A stretch of DNA of 64,000 nt, taken from positions 1,674,001 through 1,738,000 of the forward strand of contig NZ_FSQT01000001.1 of NCBI RefSeq assembly GCF_900143515.1, written 5' to 3'. This stretch comes from Micromonospora cremea (GTDB lineage Bacteria > Actinomycetota > Actinomycetes > Mycobacteriales > Micromonosporaceae). A model generated the notes under the pieces. That model saw only the letters and a program-made list of their open reading frames with translations, made no database searches and had not been told where the DNA came from. Made by a program: the position numbers and the translations under genes. Position 1 is the stretch's first letter, and each line of letters opens with the position of its first letter. This document shows, piece after piece, positions 45,033 to 55,400 of the stretch.

Positions 45033-45505
45033 CCGCCATGACGGCGGGTCCTTCCCGCAACTCGTCCCGCGCGAGGGCGGCGTACTCCGACACGATGTCG
45101 GAGCACGCCGCCCCGTCGGCGTTCCACATATGTCCCTTCTCATTCATCCTGAGCCACCTGAACCACCCCTGACCTGCAGTGGCTCAAGATAGTGAGAACT
45201 GCCCAGCCAAAGCTTTTCTCATTATCTTGAGCCAAGTTCAAGTCTTGTCGTCCGTCCGACGCTCAAGACGCTGGCTTCTATCGGCAATGGGAGACGCTGT
45301 GGCAGTTACCATGCGTCACCTCTGCCAGGCGGTGGAAGACTGGCTCACCGAGCAGGACAGCAAGCGCGGCCGGCGGATGGAGTATCCCTCGGCTGGTCGA
45401 TCGGCAAACCCGACCGCGGCAACCCCGCTCGTCTGCGATCTAGTTGAGGCGCGTCCAGAACCGGTCCCGGGCCGAACACCGCCGCGGGGACCACCAGCGG
45501 ATCGC
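45033..45505. other. Non-coding stretch with AT-rich repeats
   Basis: No credible gene is seen. The segment begins after the ABC permease and shows a local drop in GC around 45130-45290, including the near-perfect 18-bp inverted repeat at 45181-45233 and a related copy at 45137-45155. Reading frames that cross it lack family signals and ribosome sites. It marks the left side of the decayed accessory region. Confidence 0.55.
45181..45233. repeat. 18-bp AT-rich inverted repeat with a third related copy
   Basis: GGCTCAAGATAGTGAGAA (45181-45198) and TTCTCATTATCTTGAGCC (45216-45233) match at 17 of 18 positions across a 17-base spacer. TTCTCATTCATCCTGAGCC at 45137-45155 repeats the right arm with small changes. 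It could be a transposon end, a recombination site or an unusual terminator for the ABC operon. Confidence 0.7.
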
Positions 45506-46294
45506 TCACGACGCCCCGTGAGGGGTCGCAGAGCGCTGGTCGAACAGAGCCCACCCTCTGCTGATCATGCCGGCGGAGAAGAACGTCAGGAAGAACATGC
45601 GCTCGACGCTCGCCGTGATCCTGATGTGAGCGATCCCCGCTGGCGCGCCAGGCAGGTCGACGCGGTGAGCGAGGGTCACCATGGACCAGAAGTCGCCGTG
45701 GGCGGTCCCGCTGCACAAGTTCCACGTCAGTTGCGCCACCGTCGGACCCATGACGTCATGCTCACCTGCGACTCGAACTACCTCCGTCGAACTGACCCCC
45801 TTGGTCGCCGCGGTTTCGTCCAGCCCGCAGCGGCGGGCGATCGCCTTGAGTTCGTCAATCCGGTCGGCCGCCGGCCGGGGCGCTGGCGCCCCCAGCATCT
45901 GCCTGACCCGCTCGCCGTTGCGGACGTCGGCCGCCGCAAAGCGCAGGCGGCGGGTGAGGCGCTCCGGCCGGCTGGCCGGCCCTAGTAACCACACAGCCGT
46001 GCTGGCGTTCTCAAACGCCCCCCTCAGCAGGGAGTAATGCGCGTACATGTGGATCATCGCCGCGTCACAAAGCACCGTGCGGTGGGCGTGCAGGTGGTCG
46101 ACGGCGTGACTGAGTGCGATCCACGCGGCACGACTGGTGTGGTACGGGTTGACTCGCCGGTCGTCGCCGGCGAGAGCACTGCCGGCGCCGACGGTGCGGC
46201 GTGGACCTTCGGGGTTGAGGCGCGCCCGCCACGCGTCCACCTGCTCAAGGATGCCTAGCATCCCCTCGAAGAACGGCCTCTCGTGCTCTTCCAT
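45506..46294 (-). CDS. Hypothetical helical protein
   Basis: 262 residues from the ATG at 46294 (MEEHERPFFEGML); a GTG 24 bases upstream is possible. It is predicted all-helical, with conserved-looking blocks TSRAAWIALSHAVDHLHAHR, MYAHYSLLRGAFENASTAVWLL and LTWNLCSGTAHGDFW. The last recalls helical HEPN or DUF5677-like proteins, but I cannot assign a family. No signal or membrane segment. It lies in the decayed accessory region, 200 bases from the next ORF. Confidence 0.6.
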   Translation of the reverse strand: MEEHERPFFEGMLGILEQVDAWRARLNPEGPRRTVGAGSALAGDDRRVNPYHTSRAAWIALSHAVDHLHAHRTVLCDAAMIHMYAHYSLLRGAFENASTAVWLLGPASRPERLTRRLRFAAADVRNGERVRQMLGAPAPRPAADRIDELKAIARRCGLDETAATKGVSSTEVVRVAGEHDVMGPTVAQLTWNLCSGTAHGDFWSMVTLAHRVDLPGAPAGIAHIRITASVERMFFLTFFSAGMISRGWALFDQRSATPHGAS

Positions 46295-46513
46295 CGGGCA
46301 CACCGTACGGGGCGGCACCGACGATTGACGGTCGGCCAGGTCCTGCCGGGACGGCCGTACGAGGATCGCTCGGTCTGCGGTGATGGCGGGCCTCCCGCCG
46401 GGTGGATCGGATCAGTAGCGACCCGGTCGCGGCGATCGTGGACGCACCATCCGCCGCTGGCCAGATAGGCGAAACCGACGTCGGCTTCTGGCCGTGCGGC
46501 CGATGATCAGGGC

Positions 46514-46750
46514 ATGTGGGCGCGCGCCGACATTCCGGCCGTCTGGGGCCCCGTCGACGGCCGGAACCTGCTGGTGCCCGTCGACGACGACGGTTTCCCG
46601 CCCGAGATCCTCGACCAGAACTGGCTGTGGGTGGAGTACGGCGGCGAGCTGCTCGACACCGACGTCGGCGGGGTGTACGAGCTCGTGCCGCTCGGCGGCC
46701 CTGGGCCGCCGTGGGTGTACGTCTGGACGCCAGCGGCCGAGGCGCGATAA
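46514..46750 (+). CDS. Small acidic hypothetical protein
   Basis: 78 residues, strongly acidic and aromatic (GRNLLVPVDDDGFPPEILDQ, NWLWVEYGGELLDTD, PPWVYVWTP), with a strand-rich pattern. No family recognised. There is no ribosome site, but GATGAT lies six bases before the ATG, so a leaderless start is possible. Third-position GC is high, as in real genes here. Confidence 0.5.
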   Translation: MWARADIPAVWGPVDGRNLLVPVDDDGFPPEILDQNWLWVEYGGELLDTDVGGVYELVPLGGPGPPWVYVWTPAAEAR

Positions 46751-47152
46751 AGCGCGGGATGTGCTCCCGCCAGCGGCTCAGCCGGTTGCTCATCCAAACC
46801 AGAAGATCAAATAGACGTGGTGTGTGGGGGAGAGGTCGATCGGGCAGCTGTCGAGAGGACGATCGACACGTGATCGCCCGGCATCTGGTGCCACGCTCGA
46901 CGCCACCCGGCGATGGTCTCCACCACAGGTGGCTTACGTCGGTGTTGCAGGACATTGCGAAGCTACCCCGGGCGTACCTGACGAACATCCACGAACACCC
47001 CCGCGCCTCGGTCCGACCCCTCAAACCGCAGGCGTACGAGAAGTACCTGCGGCAAGCACGGTGGTGGTCCTCGGGATCCGGGCGCAGACGAAGTTGTCGC
47101 GGCGCCCAGGTCCTGGCGGTGAACACGAGCGGCCGGGCCGGGGCCGTTCGCC
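46751..47152. other. Stretch without a convincing gene
   Basis: Open frames exist on both strands, but none has a family signature, a plausible start or consistent codon use. One forward frame contains the words WLTSVLQDIAKLPRAYL and AYEKYLRQA before dissolving into Arg-rich sequence. It is best read as debris at the edge of the decayed mobile region. Confidence 0.4.
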
Positions 47153-47423
47153 GTGGCGTGGCGCGGCGAGGCCGAGGTGGACGGCTTCAACGAGCTGGTC
47201 CTGCACGGCGGCCTCACCCATCGAAAGCGGATCGCCGGTGACCTGGTCGAGAGCTGGATGCTGATCGAGATCGACCCGGTCCGGGACGTCGGCGAGCGGG
47301 ACCGGCTGCGCCGGGAGCTGCAGCGGGTGCTGACCGACGTTCAGGAGGCGGTCGAGGACTGGCCGAAGATGCGCCAGCGCGCGCTCGCCCTCGCCGACGA
47401 GCTGGCCGCCGCGCGGACCAGCC
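47153..47423 (+). pseudogene. Unrecognised gene fragment, frame lost before its end
   Basis: From a GTG at 47153 the frame gives about 90 protein-like residues (WRGEAEVDGFNELVLHGGLT, ESWMLIEIDPVRDVGERDRL, VQEAVEDWPKMRQRALALAD). It then becomes low-complexity Arg/Pro sequence at about 47420, exactly where integrase-like coding sequence begins in the next frame. DGFNELVLHGGLT slightly recalls the centre of large NAD-dependent glutamate dehydrogenases, but the rest does not. Either a frameshift joins it to the integrase piece or two genes abut here. Confidence 0.4.
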
Positions 47424-47642
47424 GTCGACGCGTTTCTCGAACGGTTCCGCGACGACCCGGCCACCCGCGCCACCTACACCGAGACCCTGCGCTGGCTGCG
47501 CGAGACCGCCGGCGACCAAGTGCCGGTCGCGGCCCTCACCCCAGAGATCTACGAGCGGACGATGGCCCGCTGGGACGAGCGGGCCGCGAACACCTGGAAC
47601 AAGCACCTGTCCGCGCTGACCTCGTTCACCGCCTACTGCGTT
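47421..47642 (+). pseudogene. Truncated tyrosine recombinase (core-binding domain only)
   Basis: The frame encodes AVDAFLERFRDDPATRATYT, ETLRWLRETAGDQVPVAALT and WNKHLSALTSFTAYC. This is the helical SAM-like core-binding domain of phage-type integrases (about 74 residues). Homology-like sequence stops at 47642, and no catalytic Arg-His-Arg-Tyr domain follows before the next gene. No start codon is evident at its head. It is the clearest sign that an integrated element once lay here. Confidence 0.65.
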
Positions 47643-47740
47643 GTTTTTGGTCTGGAAACTACGGACGGGCCTGTACGCGCAGCCGCTGGACGCCAGCTAC
47701 TGGAGTCCAACAGCCGGACGGCGGAGTCACCGCACGACAC

Positions 47741-48715
47741 TCACGCCTCGGGCAGCCAGCCACGCTCCCGGGCACGCCAGCCCAACTGCAGGCGCGACTG
47801 CGCCCCCGCCGTCTCCATCAGGTGCTGCATCCGGCGAACGACGGTGCGCCGGCTCATCCCGAGGCGCGCACCCGCCGTCTCGTCGGTCATCCCGGCAACC
47901 AGCAGCGACAGCAACTTGCGGTCCTCATGCGAGATCTCGCCCCGCGCGGTAACCTCACCGGCGCCCGACAGGCCCAAGGGACTCGCTGTCGACCACACGC
48001 CCTCGAAGAGTGCGACGAGCGCGTCGAGCAGCGCGCACGGGTGGACGAGCACCGCCGCATCCTGCGCCGCATCCGTCAATACCAGAGGGAGCAGGGCCAG
48101 CGTGCGATCTGCGACGGCGAGCTTTGTCGGCACGCTCGGCGCGAGGCGCGCTATCTCGCCATTGCGGACGTGCTCCCCGGCCGCCGCCAGGGTGGCCGGA
48201 TCGGCGAGCGCGTCGATGGTGTAGACGACGCGGTAGGTGATTTCCCGCCCGCGCTCCATCTGTACGCGGTTGACCTGCTCGGCCGCGGCGTACGGCGGCG
48301 CGACCAGCATCCGCATCGTTGCCTTCGCGACACGCTGTACCCGGTCGAAGGCACGCTGCACGCTTGCTTGCCCTTGGACGATCTCGATGAGTTCACCGGT
48401 ACGCCGTCCGGCGGTACGGTCGCGGGTCTGGGCCGCCAGCGCGTGCGCCGCCTCGCGGACCCGGTCCAGCTCGGCGTGCTGGCGCTGGATCAACTGCTCG
48501 ATCGCCTCGTCTGGCGGAACCGGCACGACCAGGCCGTGCGGCGGTGGCGTGCGGTGCACCATTCCTTTGCGGTGCAGGCCGGCCACCGCCCGGCTGATCT
48601 GCGTGGTGGGCCGTCCGGTGCGTCTGGCCAGCTGATCCACGGTGGCGCTGCCCTGCCGCAGCAGCCCAAGGTAGGCCGACTCCTCGGCGGTGGTGAGTCC
48701 GGCGGGCTCGAGCAT
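47741..48715 (-). CDS. TrmB-like/LuxR-type two-ended transcriptional regulator
   Basis: A 324-residue protein with two DNA-binding ends. The N-terminal winged helix resembles TrmB (AGLTTAEESAYLGLLRQGSATVDQLARRTGRPTTQISRAVAGLHRKGMV), a central region of about 170 residues may bind a ligand, and a LuxR helix-turn-helix ends it (HEDRKLLSLLVAGMTDETAGARLGMSRRTVVRRMQHLME). The start at 48715 follows GGGAGG. It is divergent from two secreted proteases and may control them; such pairings recur in actinomycetes. Confidence 0.82.
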   Translation of the reverse strand: MLEPAGLTTAEESAYLGLLRQGSATVDQLARRTGRPTTQISRAVAGLHRKGMVHRTPPPHGLVVPVPPDEAIEQLIQRQHAELDRVREAAHALAAQTRDRTAGRRTGELIEIVQGQASVQRAFDRVQRVAKATMRMLVAPPYAAAEQVNRVQMERGREITYRVVYTIDALADPATLAAAGEHVRNGEIARLAPSVPTKLAVADRTLALLPLVLTDAAQDAAVLVHPCALLDALVALFEGVWSTASPLGLSGAGEVTARGEISHEDRKLLSLLVAGMTDETAGARLGMSRRTVVRRMQHLMETAGAQSRLQLGWRARERGWLPEA

Positions 48716-48969
48716 GCGTGGGCCTCCCATCGAGCGGCGGTGTGGGACGGGACAGGTGGCGAGGCCGGCGGTTCCGGGACGTGTGATCGGCGGTGGCGCA
48801 CCTGAGTCACGACTCATCTGCGCCCTTGAGTGATCTAGCCCCGGGTGGTGCCAAGTGTGACACTCGGCCGAGCTCGATTCCACGATCATCCGGGAGACCC
48901 GCGGTCGGGAGGAGGGCCCTGTCGTGAGGTCGCTACAGGGTCAAGAGCGGCCATTTGAAGAAAGGGTCC

Positions 48970-51900
48970 ATGTCTGTGCATCCTTCCCGGCCACACCGGC
49001 GTACTGCCCTGACGGCGGTATCCGGTGCCCTCATGGTGGGGCTCGCGGCTCTGGCGGCCGTGCCTCCGCCACCGGCGCTCGCCTCGCCGCAACCTGCCAC
49101 CGAGCCTGGCCCCGCGCAGCAGCGCGCCGAACACCACACGATCACCCTTGTCACCGGCGATACAGTGGCCGTCACTCGTGGACCGAAGGGCATCATTTCC
49201 TACAGCGTCACCCCGGGCCCTGGCCGCCAGGACGTGACGTTCCTGACCCGATCGGCCAGCGACGGCGCCGTCTCGGTAATCCCCTCCGACGCGCTGAACC
49301 TGCTCTCCGCCAACCAACTGGACCCCCAACTGTTCGACCTGGCCGCGCTGATCGACAGCGCGCCCGACGACGGTGGCGAACTGCCGCTGATCGCCCAGTA
49401 CGCCAAGGCGACCACGGCCGGGCCCTCCAACCGGGTGCGGGGCGTGCTCGCCGACGGTGCCCGGACCACTCTCGCCCTGCCCCGGCTCGGGCTGAACGCG
49501 GTGCGCGTCCCCCCGAACAACACCGGACGCATGTGGCGTGCAGTCACCGGTGGAGAGAAAGCTGCACAGCGTCTGCGCGGTGGCCTCGGCAAGCTCTGGC
49601 TGGACCGCAGGATGAAGGTCTCGCTGGAGCGCAGTGTGCCCCAGATCGGCGCCCCGACTGCCTGGCAGGCGGGGCTCACCGGGACCGGTGTCACCGTGGC
49701 CGTTCTTGACACTGGCTACGACATCGACCACCCCGACCTCAAGGACGTGGTCGTCGCGTCCGCCGACTTCGTCGGCGAGGGCACGGTAGACGACCACGTC
49801 GGGCACGGCACCCACGTTTCCTCGACCATCGCGGGCAGCGGAGTGGCCTCGAACGGGCTGCGCAAGGGCGTGGCGCCCGGCGCGAAGCTGGCCGAGGGCA
49901 AAGTTTGTTCCGAAGAAGGCTGCCCCTGGTCGGCGATCCTCTCCGGGATGCACTGGGCGGCCAACGAGGTGCATGCGAAGGTCATCAACATGAGCCTCGG
50001 CGGGCTCGACTCCGCTGGTATCGACCCGCTCGAGGCCGCGGTGAACGACCTGTCGGCTCAGACCGGAGCCCTCTTCGTCATTTCGGCGGGCAACAACGGC
50101 TGCAGGTATGGCGCCCGCCCGGTCGGCTCGCCCAGCACCGCTGACGCGGCGCTGAGCGTGGCCGCGGTCGACCGGACCGACTTCATCGCCGACTTCTCCA
50201 GCTGCGGTCCACGCATGCTCGACAACGCGCTGAAGCCGGAGATCAGTGCGCCAGGAGTGGGCATCGTCGCAGCGGTCCCCGGCGGGGGCTACGGGTCCTT
50301 CAGCGGTACGTCGATGGCCGCCCCGCACGTCACCGGCGCGGCGGCGATCCTGGCCCAGCAGCATCCGGACTGGACCGGAGAGCAGCTGAAGGCCGGCCTG
50401 ATGAGCAGCGCCTCCGAGCCCCGCTGGGAGAGCATGCCATCGCCCCGGTACGGGTCCGGCCGTGTCGACGTGGCGCGGGCGGTCGCCGCTCAGGTCACGC
50501 CGAGCGTCGGTGGTCTGAACATCAACCAGCCCTGGCCGCGTCCCACAGCGGGCGTCACCCGCACGGTCAGCTATCGCAACGTCGGGACCGAGCCGGTCGT
50601 CCTCGATCTGGCCGTCTCGTCGATCCCGGCCGCGCTGGTCACGCTGAACACCCAGCGGTTGACGGTGCCCGCCGGAGGCGGCGCCTCGGTGACGCTCACC
50701 GTCGGCAGCGAAGGCGAGGCAGAGGCCTACCACCTCGGCGCCCTCACCGCCACCGTCGACGGCGCCCCGGTGGCCCGGACCGCGCTGACCTACCACCAGG
50801 ACGCGCGGTACGACGTGTCGGTGGAGCTGGTCAACCGGCTCGGCGCGCCCGCCGAGGGCAGTGTGGCCGCGGTGAACGGCGACACCGGCGCGGTGACGTA
50901 CTTGACGGTCAATGGGGGCACGGCACGGGGGATGCTTCCCACCGGCCGGCACTACCTGCTGACCACGGTGTTCCCGGGCGGGCCGGAGGACATCGCCTTC
51001 ACCTACGGGATCGTGCCGGTCACGGTCACCGACGATACGGCCGTCCTGCCGGTACGGGTCGACGCCCGCCGCGGCAGGCAGGTCCGGCTCGAAATCTCCG
51101 ACCGCTCGGCCGAGCATGTCGTCACGTCCGTGGACCTGACCCTCGACGTGGCCGGCACCCGGATGGCGCACGGCGGCTCCTTCGGCGTGCAGGGCGCGAG
51201 CTACGTGCTCCCGGTCGAGGATCCGGCCGTCACCTATGGCGCCCGGGCGGTCTTCGACAAGAAGGGTTCGAGCGAGCAGTCGCCGAGCCCCTACCACTAC
51301 CGGATCGCCGACACCCGCGCCGGCATCCCCACCGACCCGGTACGCACCGCGGCCAGGGAGGACCTCGCCCGGGTCGTCATGGACTTCAAGGCTCCCGGCG
51401 TCGCCTCCAGCGGATCCGCCGCCGTCGGCATGATCACCGACGACAGCCTTCCCACGCTCACCATCGAAGGGCCGGTCGACTTCCCGTCGAAGGTGATCGA
51501 CTACCGGGCGCCGGGGCGGTACGAGAGCGAGATCCGCATCGGCGACAACTGGATCACGGCACCGGCCCGAACCGTCAGCCTGGCTGAACCCGGCCGGGAG
51601 ACCTGGAACAACGCGCTCCTCGGGCCGACGCTGGACAGCACCGGGCTGAACGGAGACGGCTTCATGTCGATCCCCGACATCCCGTGGTTCGTCGACGCCG
51701 AGACGCACGACTTCGCGTACACCCCCGCGTCCGGCACCCTGACGCTGAAGCGGGAGGGGGAGCAGGTCGCGCAGTGGCAGGCCGGCCAGTGGGGCTACGC
51801 CTACGGGCTGCCCGTGGAGAAGGCCACGTACACCCTGCAGGCGAGCGTCACCCGGTCGGTGCCGTTCGCCACCCTGTCCAGCCGGATCGACGCCGAGTGG

Positions 51901-52272
51901 CGGTTCACCACGGCAGGCACCACGGAGTGGCTGGCCAATCCACTCATGGTGCCCCGCCTGGCAGCCGTCGGCCTCGACGAGTACAACCGGGCCGCCGGCA
52001 AGGCACCCACCAAGGTGCTGATCGGCGTCAGCGGCCAGCCCGCCGGCGGCGTCCCGGCCACCCGAGTCACCCGGGTGGAGGCGTCCTTCGACGAGGGCCG
52101 CACCTGGAAGTCGCTGAAGGTCACCGCTGGGCCGAACGGGACGCTGGGCAAGGTGATGGTCCCCAACCCGCCCGCAGCGGGCCACGTCGCGCTGCGGGTC
52201 ACGCTGGCGGACCGGGACGGCAACCAGGTCACGCAGACCGTCCACCGCGCCTACGAGGTGCGGCCCCGGTAA
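48970..52272 (+). CDS. Secreted S8 family serine protease (subtilase), first paralogue
   Basis: 1100 residues. A signal peptide (HRRTALTAVSGALMVGLAAL, cleaved near LAS) is followed by a propeptide-like region that begins HHTITLVTGDTVAV. The subtilisin domain has Asp247 (VAVLDTGYD), His279 (HGTHVSSTIAG), the oxyanion Asn (SAGNNG) and Ser448 (GTSMAAPHVTG). About 650 residues of beta-rich C-terminal domains follow. The ATG at 48970 has AAAGGG just upstream. It should be exported and self-processed to degrade protein or modify peptides. A textbook terminator follows. Confidence 0.93.
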   Translation: MSVHPSRPHRRTALTAVSGALMVGLAALAAVPPPPALASPQPATEPGPAQQRAEHHTITLVTGDTVAVTRGPKGIISYSVTPGPGRQDVTFLTRSASDGAVSVIPSDALNLLSANQLDPQLFDLAALIDSAPDDGGELPLIAQYAKATTAGPSNRVRGVLADGARTTLALPRLGLNAVRVPPNNTGRMWRAVTGGEKAAQRLRGGLGKLWLDRRMKVSLERSVPQIGAPTAWQAGLTGTGVTVAVLDTGYDIDHPDLKDVVVASADFVGEGTVDDHVGHGTHVSSTIAGSGVASNGLRKGVAPGAKLAEGKVCSEEGCPWSAILSGMHWAANEVHAKVINMSLGGLDSAGIDPLEAAVNDLSAQTGALFVISAGNNGCRYGARPVGSPSTADAALSVAAVDRTDFIADFSSCGPRMLDNALKPEISAPGVGIVAAVPGGGYGSFSGTSMAAPHVTGAAAILAQQHPDWTGEQLKAGLMSSASEPRWESMPSPRYGSGRVDVARAVAAQVTPSVGGLNINQPWPRPTAGVTRTVSYRNVGTEPVVLDLAVSSIPAALVTLNTQRLTVPAGGGASVTLTVGSEGEAEAYHLGALTATVDGAPVARTALTYHQDARYDVSVELVNRLGAPAEGSVAAVNGDTGAVTYLTVNGGTARGMLPTGRHYLLTTVFPGGPEDIAFTYGIVPVTVTDDTAVLPVRVDARRGRQVRLEISDRSAEHVVTSVDLTLDVAGTRMAHGGSFGVQGASYVLPVEDPAVTYGARAVFDKKGSSEQSPSPYHYRIADTRAGIPTDPVRTAAREDLARVVMDFKAPGVASSGSAAVGMITDDSLPTLTIEGPVDFPSKVIDYRAPGRYESEIRIGDNWITAPARTVSLAEPGRETWNNALLGPTLDSTGLNGDGFMSIPDIPWFVDAETHDFAYTPASGTLTLKREGEQVAQWQAGQWGYAYGLPVEKATYTLQASVTRSVPFATLSSRIDAEWRFTTAGTTEWLANPLMVPRLAAVGLDEYNRAAGKAPTKVLIGVSGQPAGGVPATRVTRVEASFDEGRTWKSLKVTAGPNGTLGKVMVPNPPAAGHVALRVTLADRDGNQVTQTVHRAYEVRPR

Positions 52273-52282
52273 CCGAGCGAGG

Positions 52283-52325
52283 CCGGGCCCGAGCGGCTGT
52301 GCAGCCGCTCGGGCCCGGTCTTTTT
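52283..52325 (+). terminator. Terminator after the first S8 protease
   Basis: A perfect 16-bp stem (52283-52298 with 52303-52318, loop GTGC) is followed by TCTTTTT, the only classical U-tract terminator in the window. Confidence 0.92.
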
Positions 52326-52407
52326 CCGATCCTTTTCAGATTGGGCGGCCACACCGAACGTGCGTGCCTGCGGCAGATGCGGCCGACCCCCCAACCCCGG
52401 GAGCGAG

Positions 52408-55400
52408 ATGCCCAGACGAATTCGGTGGCTGTTGGCGACCACCACAGTGGTTGCGACGCTGCAAGCGGTGCCGGGAACCCCGGCGCTGGCCAACCCGACC
52501 CCAGACCTCACCACCCCGAACCCCGCCACCGCGGCCCCGGCCGGCAGCGGTGAGACGCACACCGTCACGCTGCTCACCGGCGACGTGGTGACCGTCGAGG
52601 CCACCGGGTCCGGCTGCCCCCGGGTCCGCGTGCAGCCCGTCGACCCGGCCGGTGTGATCCGGCGCAGCTGCGGTGTCGACGGGCACCTGAAGGTCATCCC
52701 GGCCACGGTGGCGGCCCAGGTCGGCACCGTGCTCGACCCGGACCTGTTCGACGTGACCACGCTGATCGCGGACGGCTACGACGACGAGAGCACCACCGAG
52801 CTGCCGGTCATCGTGCAGCCCGCCGAGAACCAGCGGACGACGGCGCTCGCCGGCCTCCGGCCACTGTCGAGCATCGGCGCGGTCGCCGGGGCCGTGCCGA
52901 AGCGGTCCGCGGCCAACGCCAGGGCAGCCACCACCACCCTGCTCACCGGTGCGCGAAAGGTCTGGCTCGACCGGAAGGTGCACGCGACCGGGATCACCGC
53001 CGGCAACCACGGCGGCGGGCAGCCCGCTCAACTCGACCACAACATCAGCCAGGTCTCCGCGCCACAGGCCTGGCAGGCCGGCTACACCGGCAAGGGCACC
53101 CGGGTCGCCGTGCTCGACACCGGCGCCGACTTCAGCCACCCCGACCTGGCCGGCCGCGTCGTCGACCGCGCCGACTTCGTCACCACGGGCGGCGACGCGG
53201 TCGACCACAACGGGCACGGCACCCACGTCGCGACCACCATCGCCGGCACCGGGGCCGCCTCGCACGGCCAGCGTCGCGGCATCGCGCCCGATGCGCGCCT
53301 GGTCATCGGCAAGGTCCTCGACGACTTCGGCTCCGGTTCCGACTCCGACATCATCACCGGCATGGAGTGGGCCGCGGCCCGCGCCGACGTGATCAACATG
53401 AGCCTGGGCGGCGCCATGCCGGACGACGGCACCGACCCGATGGCGGTCGCCGTCGACAACCTGACCGAGCAGACCGACGCACTCTTCGTCATCGCCGCCG
53501 GCAACAGCGGCGGCGCGATCGCGTCCCCCGGCTCGGCCGGGCGCGCGCTGACCGTCGGCGCGGTCGACGCGGACGACGAGCGGGCCGACTTCTCCAGCCG
53601 GGGACCGCTGATCAACACCTGGGCGGCGAAGCCGGAGCTGGTCGCCCCCGGCGTCGACATCGTCGCCGGCCGCGCCGCCGGTACCACCCTCGGCACGCCG
53701 TTCGACGAGCACCACACCACGCTCTCCGGCACCTCCATGGCCGCCCCGCACGCCGCAGGGGCCGCCGCGCTGCTCGCCCAGCGCCACCCCGACTGGACCG
53801 CGGACCGGCTCAAGGCCGGGCTCGTCGGCGCCGCCGACCCGCTGCCCGACGCCGAGCCGTACACCGTCGGCGCCGGCCGGCTCAACGCGGCACGGGCACT
53901 CACCGGCCCGGTGAGCGACCAGCCGGTGGTCAACCTCGGCACCTTCAGCTACCCGCAGTCCGGAACCAGCGAGGTGCGGCTGAGCTGGACCGGCGACCGG
54001 ACCCCGGCGACCGTCCCGCTCGACCTCGCCATCACGGTCGCCAACCACGACGGGACCACCGCACCCCGCCGGGCCGCGAAGCTGTCGACCACCCGGGTGA
54101 CGCTCAAGGGCGGCGTGCCCGGCACGGCGACGCTGCGGCTCGACCGCGCGGCGCTGGCCGGCTCGCCCGGGTACTACCTCGCCACGGTCACCGCCCGCAC
54201 GCCGAACCACGCGTTGGTCGCGACCACGCCGGTCGCCTTCTACGTGGAGCCGCGCAGCTACGACCTGACGATCCAGACCCGTGCCGTGCCGGGCGCCCCG
54301 GTGAACGGGTACAGCGCCGTCGGGGTGGAGGTGACCAACCTCGCCGACCCGCTGCTCTACGGCGGCGGGGCGTTCTTCACCCCCGGCAAGTCGGCCACGC
54401 TGCGGGTCCCGGCCGGCCGTTACCAGGTCACCGCGGCGTTCACCACGTACAACGACGAGACCGGAGCGCAGACGGGCGCGTTCGTCGGGGACAGCGACAT
54501 CGCCGTCGACGGCCCCCGGACGGTCATCCTCGACTCGACGCAGGCCAAGCCGTCCACCGCGACCGTGTCCGGGAAGCCCACCCAGGCCCTCGCGAGCGAC
54601 TTCCTGTACGTGCAGACGGCCGTAAACGGTCTCTCCTGGTGGCAGGCCATCGCCGCGTGGGGTGACTCGGCCACCGTCGCGGTCGGCCCGGTGACGCTAC
54701 CCAGCGTCGGGTCGCTGCGGATGTACGGCGGCTGGGGGCTTGACTCGCCGGCGGGCACGGCCGCGCCGTACCACTACGACCTGGCTCACGAGTACACCGA
54801 GGGAGTGCCGGCCGACCCCACCTACCGGGTCACCGCCGCCGAGCAGGCCCGTCTCGCCCGGATCGACCAGCGGTTCAACCAGCTGGACCTGGCCGGGATG
54901 GTGACCTCGATGCGCCGCGCCGGCTTCACCCCCGACGGGTTCTACCTGACTCAGAACCCCACCTACGACCTGCCGGCGACGCGTACCGAGTACGTCTCGC
55001 CGGGGTTCCTCTGGCAGGACACCGGGACCTACGGCGGGCTCCCGGCCCAGGAGGCGCCCCGGGACTACGCCCCGGGTAGCCGGCAGACCAAGATCTGGGC
55101 GCGGCAGCCGCTGCGCTCCGACTGGTTCGACGACCCGGCCGGTGGGGAGTACAGCTGCGCCGGCGCGCCGTGGCGGTCCAGCGGCAACCTGCACGTCGAC
55201 CTGGCCATGCTCGTCGACCAGCACCAGCGGGCCGACTGCCTGCAGCCCGGCGCGGTCGGCATCACGCGAACGCTGGCGCTGTACCGGGACGGCCAGCTCG
55301 TCGACGAGCGCAACGCCGCCCGGACCGACTTCAGCGTGCCGGCGAAGGCGGCGGACTACCGGCTCACCTTCGACGTCGACACCAGCCGGATCCTGCCGTT

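Noticed and set aside
45034..45048. CCGCC-ATGAC-GGCGG hairpin after the ABC permease
   Set aside because: A 5-bp stem is too weak to call a terminator in this GC context.
45226..45256. T-arm-like word CAAG-TTCAAGT-CTTG near the AT-rich repeat
   Set aside because: No acceptor, D or anticodon arm can be folded around it, so it is not a tRNA.
48886..52245. Open frame of over 1100 codons on the minus strand opposite the first S8 protease
   Set aside because: Gly/Arg/Pro/Val-rich translation without family motifs; an antisense artefact of high GC at third positions of the real gene.
52336..54210. Minus-strand frame of 624 codons opposite the second S8 protease
   Set aside because: Antisense shadow of a gene with an intact catalytic triad.
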